In this document: piece after piece, positions 61,972-64,000 of the stretch | How positions within the stretch are numbered: position 1 is the first letter of the stretch | Layout: the number at the start of each line of letters is the position of its first letter | Origin: VRUE01 sp963718775 | GTDB taxonomy: Bacteria; Actinomycetota; Thermoleophilia; Solirubrobacterales; 70-9 | Assembly: GCA_963718775.1 (NCBI GenBank) | Contig: OY970377.1 | Coordinates: 2,418,001-2,482,000, forward strand | Direction of reading: 5' to 3' | Length of the DNA stretch: 64,000 bases | Notes under the pieces: generated by a model | Seen by the model: the letters and a program-made list of their open reading frames with translations, nothing else | Database searches by the model: none | What the model was told of the DNA's origin: nothing | Translations under genes and position numbers: made by a program

Positions 61972-64000
61972 AGCAGGCGACCCGAACCTTCCTCGCTGCC
62001 TGTCTCCTGGTGCTCCCGCTCGCCGCGGCAAGCGCCGCTCCCGCCGGAGCCGCCTTTGGGCTGAAACCGAGCCCCGACGTCACCTTCGTTGGGCCCGACG
62101 GTTCTCCAGCGATGCAGGCTGGCTCCCATCCCTACGCGATGAACACTGACTTTGCCTTCAACACCGCGATCGATCCAGACCTCGGAAAGGAGATCCCCGA
62201 GGAGGCGGCCAAGGACGTGATCATCGAACTGCCGCCCGGGCAGGTGGCGGAACCGGCGGCGGTTCCGCGCTGTTCCTCGATCGTCTTCCTGAGGTCGGGC
62301 GAAGGCGGCCCCCATTGCCCAAGCGACACCGTCGTGGGGACGAACAGGCTGGAGATCAACTCGCTGGGGGAGTTCTACACGGTTCCCTTCTACAACCTCA
62401 CCCCACCCCCGGGCAAGGTGATCAAACTGGGCTTCATTGCGCTGGGGGTGCCGGTGACCCTCGAGATCAGCCTCAAGGAAGCTCCCCCATACAACGGCAT
62501 CGTCTCGGCGACCAATATCCCCCAGCCGGTTTCCTACTACAGCACCAACGCCGTGGTCTGGGGCAACCCGGCAAGTCCCACTCACGACTCAGAACGGGGC
62601 GACTGCGTGATCACTCCCGCCGCGGACAGCTGCCCGGTGAGCCTTGCCGAACGCCCCTTTCTCACCCTGCCGCGCAGCTGCACCGGGCCGCTTGCCACGA
62701 ACTTTGGTGTCGACTCCTGGCAGCACCCCGGCAACTTGCTCAGCTATCAGATCGAAACCCACGACAATGCGACGCCGCCGATGCCGCTTGGCACCACGGG
62801 GTGCCCCAAGCTGGGCTTCAAGCCCTCGATAACGGCGCAGCCGACGACCAAGGCAGCTGAGAGCCCAACCGGCCTGGACTTCTCCCTCAACGTCAACGAC
62901 GAAGGGCTGACCAACCCGACCGGACTCGCCCAAACGGACATAAGGAAAGCGGTCGTAACCCTGCCCGAGGGCTTCTCGGCCAACCCCTCTCTGGCCGAAG
63001 GGCTAGAGGTCTGTAGCGAAGCCCAGCTCGAAGCAGAGACCGCCTTCTCAGACCCAGGGGCGGGCTGTCCAAACGCCTCCAAGGTCGGCACGGTCGAAGT
63101 CGAAACGCCGCTCCTGGACGAAAGCGTCGACGGCTCGCTCTTCGTCGCCAAGCCCTACGAGAACCCGTTCGGCTCCCTCATAGCCCTCTACATAGTGATC
63201 AAGAACAAGAACCTGGGGATCATGGTCACCCAGCCCTTGAAGGTCGAACCCGACCCGGTCACCGGCCAGCTGACGACGGTCGCCGACGACCTGCCCCAGC
63301 TGCCGTTCAGCCACTTTCGCCTGCATTTCCGCGAGGGCACCCGCTCACCCCTGGCGAGCCCGCCCGCCTGCGGCACCTACAACGCCACCGCCGTGCTGAC
63401 TCCCTGGTCGGGAGGAGCGCCGGTGACGACGACATCGGCTTTCCAGATCATCACGGGGCCTGACGCCGGACCCTGCCCAACGGGAGGCCTGCCGCCCTTC
63501 AAGCCAGGGTTGATTGCCGGCACTCTCAACAACGCCGCCGGGCGCTTTTCACCCTTCAACGCCAGGCTGTTCAGAAGCGACTCCGAACAGGAGTTCACCC
63601 GCTTCTCGATCAAGCTACCGCCGGGCATCGTCGGCATCCTCGCCGGTATTCCCTATTGCTCCGACGCAGCGATCGAGGCGGCGAAGCAAAGGACGGGCAC
63701 AGAAGAGCTCACCTCTCCCTCCTGTCCCGCCGCATCGGAGATCGGCCACACCCTGGCCGGAGCGGGAGTAGGCCCAGCCTTGGCCTATGCACCCGGCAAG
63801 CTCTACCTGGCCGGGCCTTACAAAGGCACAGCCTTCTCCCTGGTCGCGATCACGGCGGCCAAAGTCGGCCCCTTCGACCTCGGTACCGTGGTCGTCCGCC
63901 AAGGCTTCAAGGTGGATAGGGAGACCGCCGAAGTCTTCATCGACGCCACCGAATCGGACCCGATTCCCCACATCATCGACGGCATCCCGGTCCATGCCCG
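61968..64000 (+). CDS. Large secreted surface protein (partial, runs off the right edge)
   Basis: At least 677 residues, no stop before the edge. A signal peptide (MKQATRTFLAACLLVLPLAAASA) leads into repeated beta-rich domains. They share phrases of the type P.G(Q/F)..NP..V..C and PS.VGT (for example CPSDTVVGTNRLEI and CPNASKVGTVEVETP), suggesting two or more related modules with paired Cys. Family not recognised, but it is co-translated with the propeller gene, so the two probably form one surface complex. Confidence 0.75.
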   Translation, partial: MKQATRTFLAACLLVLPLAAASAAPAGAAFGLKPSPDVTFVGPDGSPAMQAGSHPYAMNTDFAFNTAIDPDLGKEIPEEAAKDVIIELPPGQVAEPAAVPRCSSIVFLRSGEGGPHCPSDTVVGTNRLEINSLGEFYTVPFYNLTPPPGKVIKLGFIALGVPVTLEISLKEAPPYNGIVSATNIPQPVSYYSTNAVVWGNPASPTHDSERGDCVITPAADSCPVSLAERPFLTLPRSCTGPLATNFGVDSWQHPGNLLSYQIETHDNATPPMPLGTTGCPKLGFKPSITAQPTTKAAESPTGLDFSLNVNDEGLTNPTGLAQTDIRKAVVTLPEGFSANPSLAEGLEVCSEAQLEAETAFSDPGAGCPNASKVGTVEVETPLLDESVDGSLFVAKPYENPFGSLIALYIVIKNKNLGIMVTQPLKVEPDPVTGQLTTVADDLPQLPFSHFRLHFREGTRSPLASPPACGTYNATAVLTPWSGGAPVTTTSAFQIITGPDAGPCPTGGLPPFKPGLIAGTLNNAAGRFSPFNARLFRSDSEQEFTRFSIKLPPGIVGILAGIPYCSDAAIEAAKQRTGTEELTSPSCPAASEIGHTLAGAGVGPALAYAPGKLYLAGPYKGTAFSLVAITAAKVGPFDLGTVVVRQGFKVDRETAEVFIDATESDPIPHIIDGIPVHA

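Overview
The window looks like chromosome of a high-GC actinobacterium, most likely class Thermoleophilia (Solirubrobacterales-type). This is inferred from gene content, not from a marker gene: GTG/TTG starts are common, the SUF system is actinobacterial, there are WS/DGAT, collagen-like and AbiEi/DUF559 proteins, and a MarP-like protease. No rRNA, tRNA or CRISPR array was seen.

Layout. 1-2.7 kb: the tail of a TolB-like protein and a secreted trypsin-like protease with a seven-repeat propeller. 2.8-15.5 kb: cupin, a large glutamate synthase (gltB), coiled-coil and FHA proteins, an SRPBCC protein, a lipoprotein, a class B PBP divergent from a MarP-like protease, an HxlR regulator, and xseA/xseB. 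15.5-25.6 kb: an AddAB/RecB-type helicase-nuclease pair, a GST, an alpha/beta hydrolase, a HAD hydrolase and a GNAT acetyltransferase. xseA, both helicase-nuclease genes, the small gene at 24.6-25.0 kb and the GNAT gene are cut by many single-base frame changes, while the genes among them are clean.

25.9-37.2 kb is an integrated mobile element of about 11.3 kb. A 34-bp perfect direct repeat bounds it. The left copy is the 3' end of a SufT/MIP18-like (DUF59) gene; the right copy is a displaced duplicate still encoding the same C-terminus. GTCCCCA repeats lie just inside both ends. The element carries a (frameshifted) tyrosine integrase, an excisionase-like protein, a MobF/TraA relaxase-helicase, paired XRE regulators, an OLD-type ATPase-nuclease, a Shedu-type (DUF4263) nuclease, an MscL-like channel with a zinc-ribbon tail and several unknowns. 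No type IV secretion or coupling genes are visible, so it is best read as a mobilizable element with defence cargo.

37.2-57 kb returns to chromosome: FxsA, WS/DGAT, ispH, a cysteine-less thioredoxin-fold protein, a cupredoxin/membrane-protein group, and a SUF locus split in two by an opposite-strand VOC gene (Rrf2-sufC-sufS-sufU, and Rieske-sufB-sufD). Both halves have a related IscR-type palindrome over the promoter. Then come an MFS exporter, a NarL-type two-component pair separated by a DUF559 gene, HtpX and a TetR regulator. 57.3-64 kb encodes large secreted proteins: collagen-like, NHL/TolB propeller, and a partial cell-surface protein.

A recurring theme is long, nearly perfect inverted repeats (13-28 bp arms) at gene ends. 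Two copies, 35 kb apart, share one stem sequence; another places a start codon in its apical loop.
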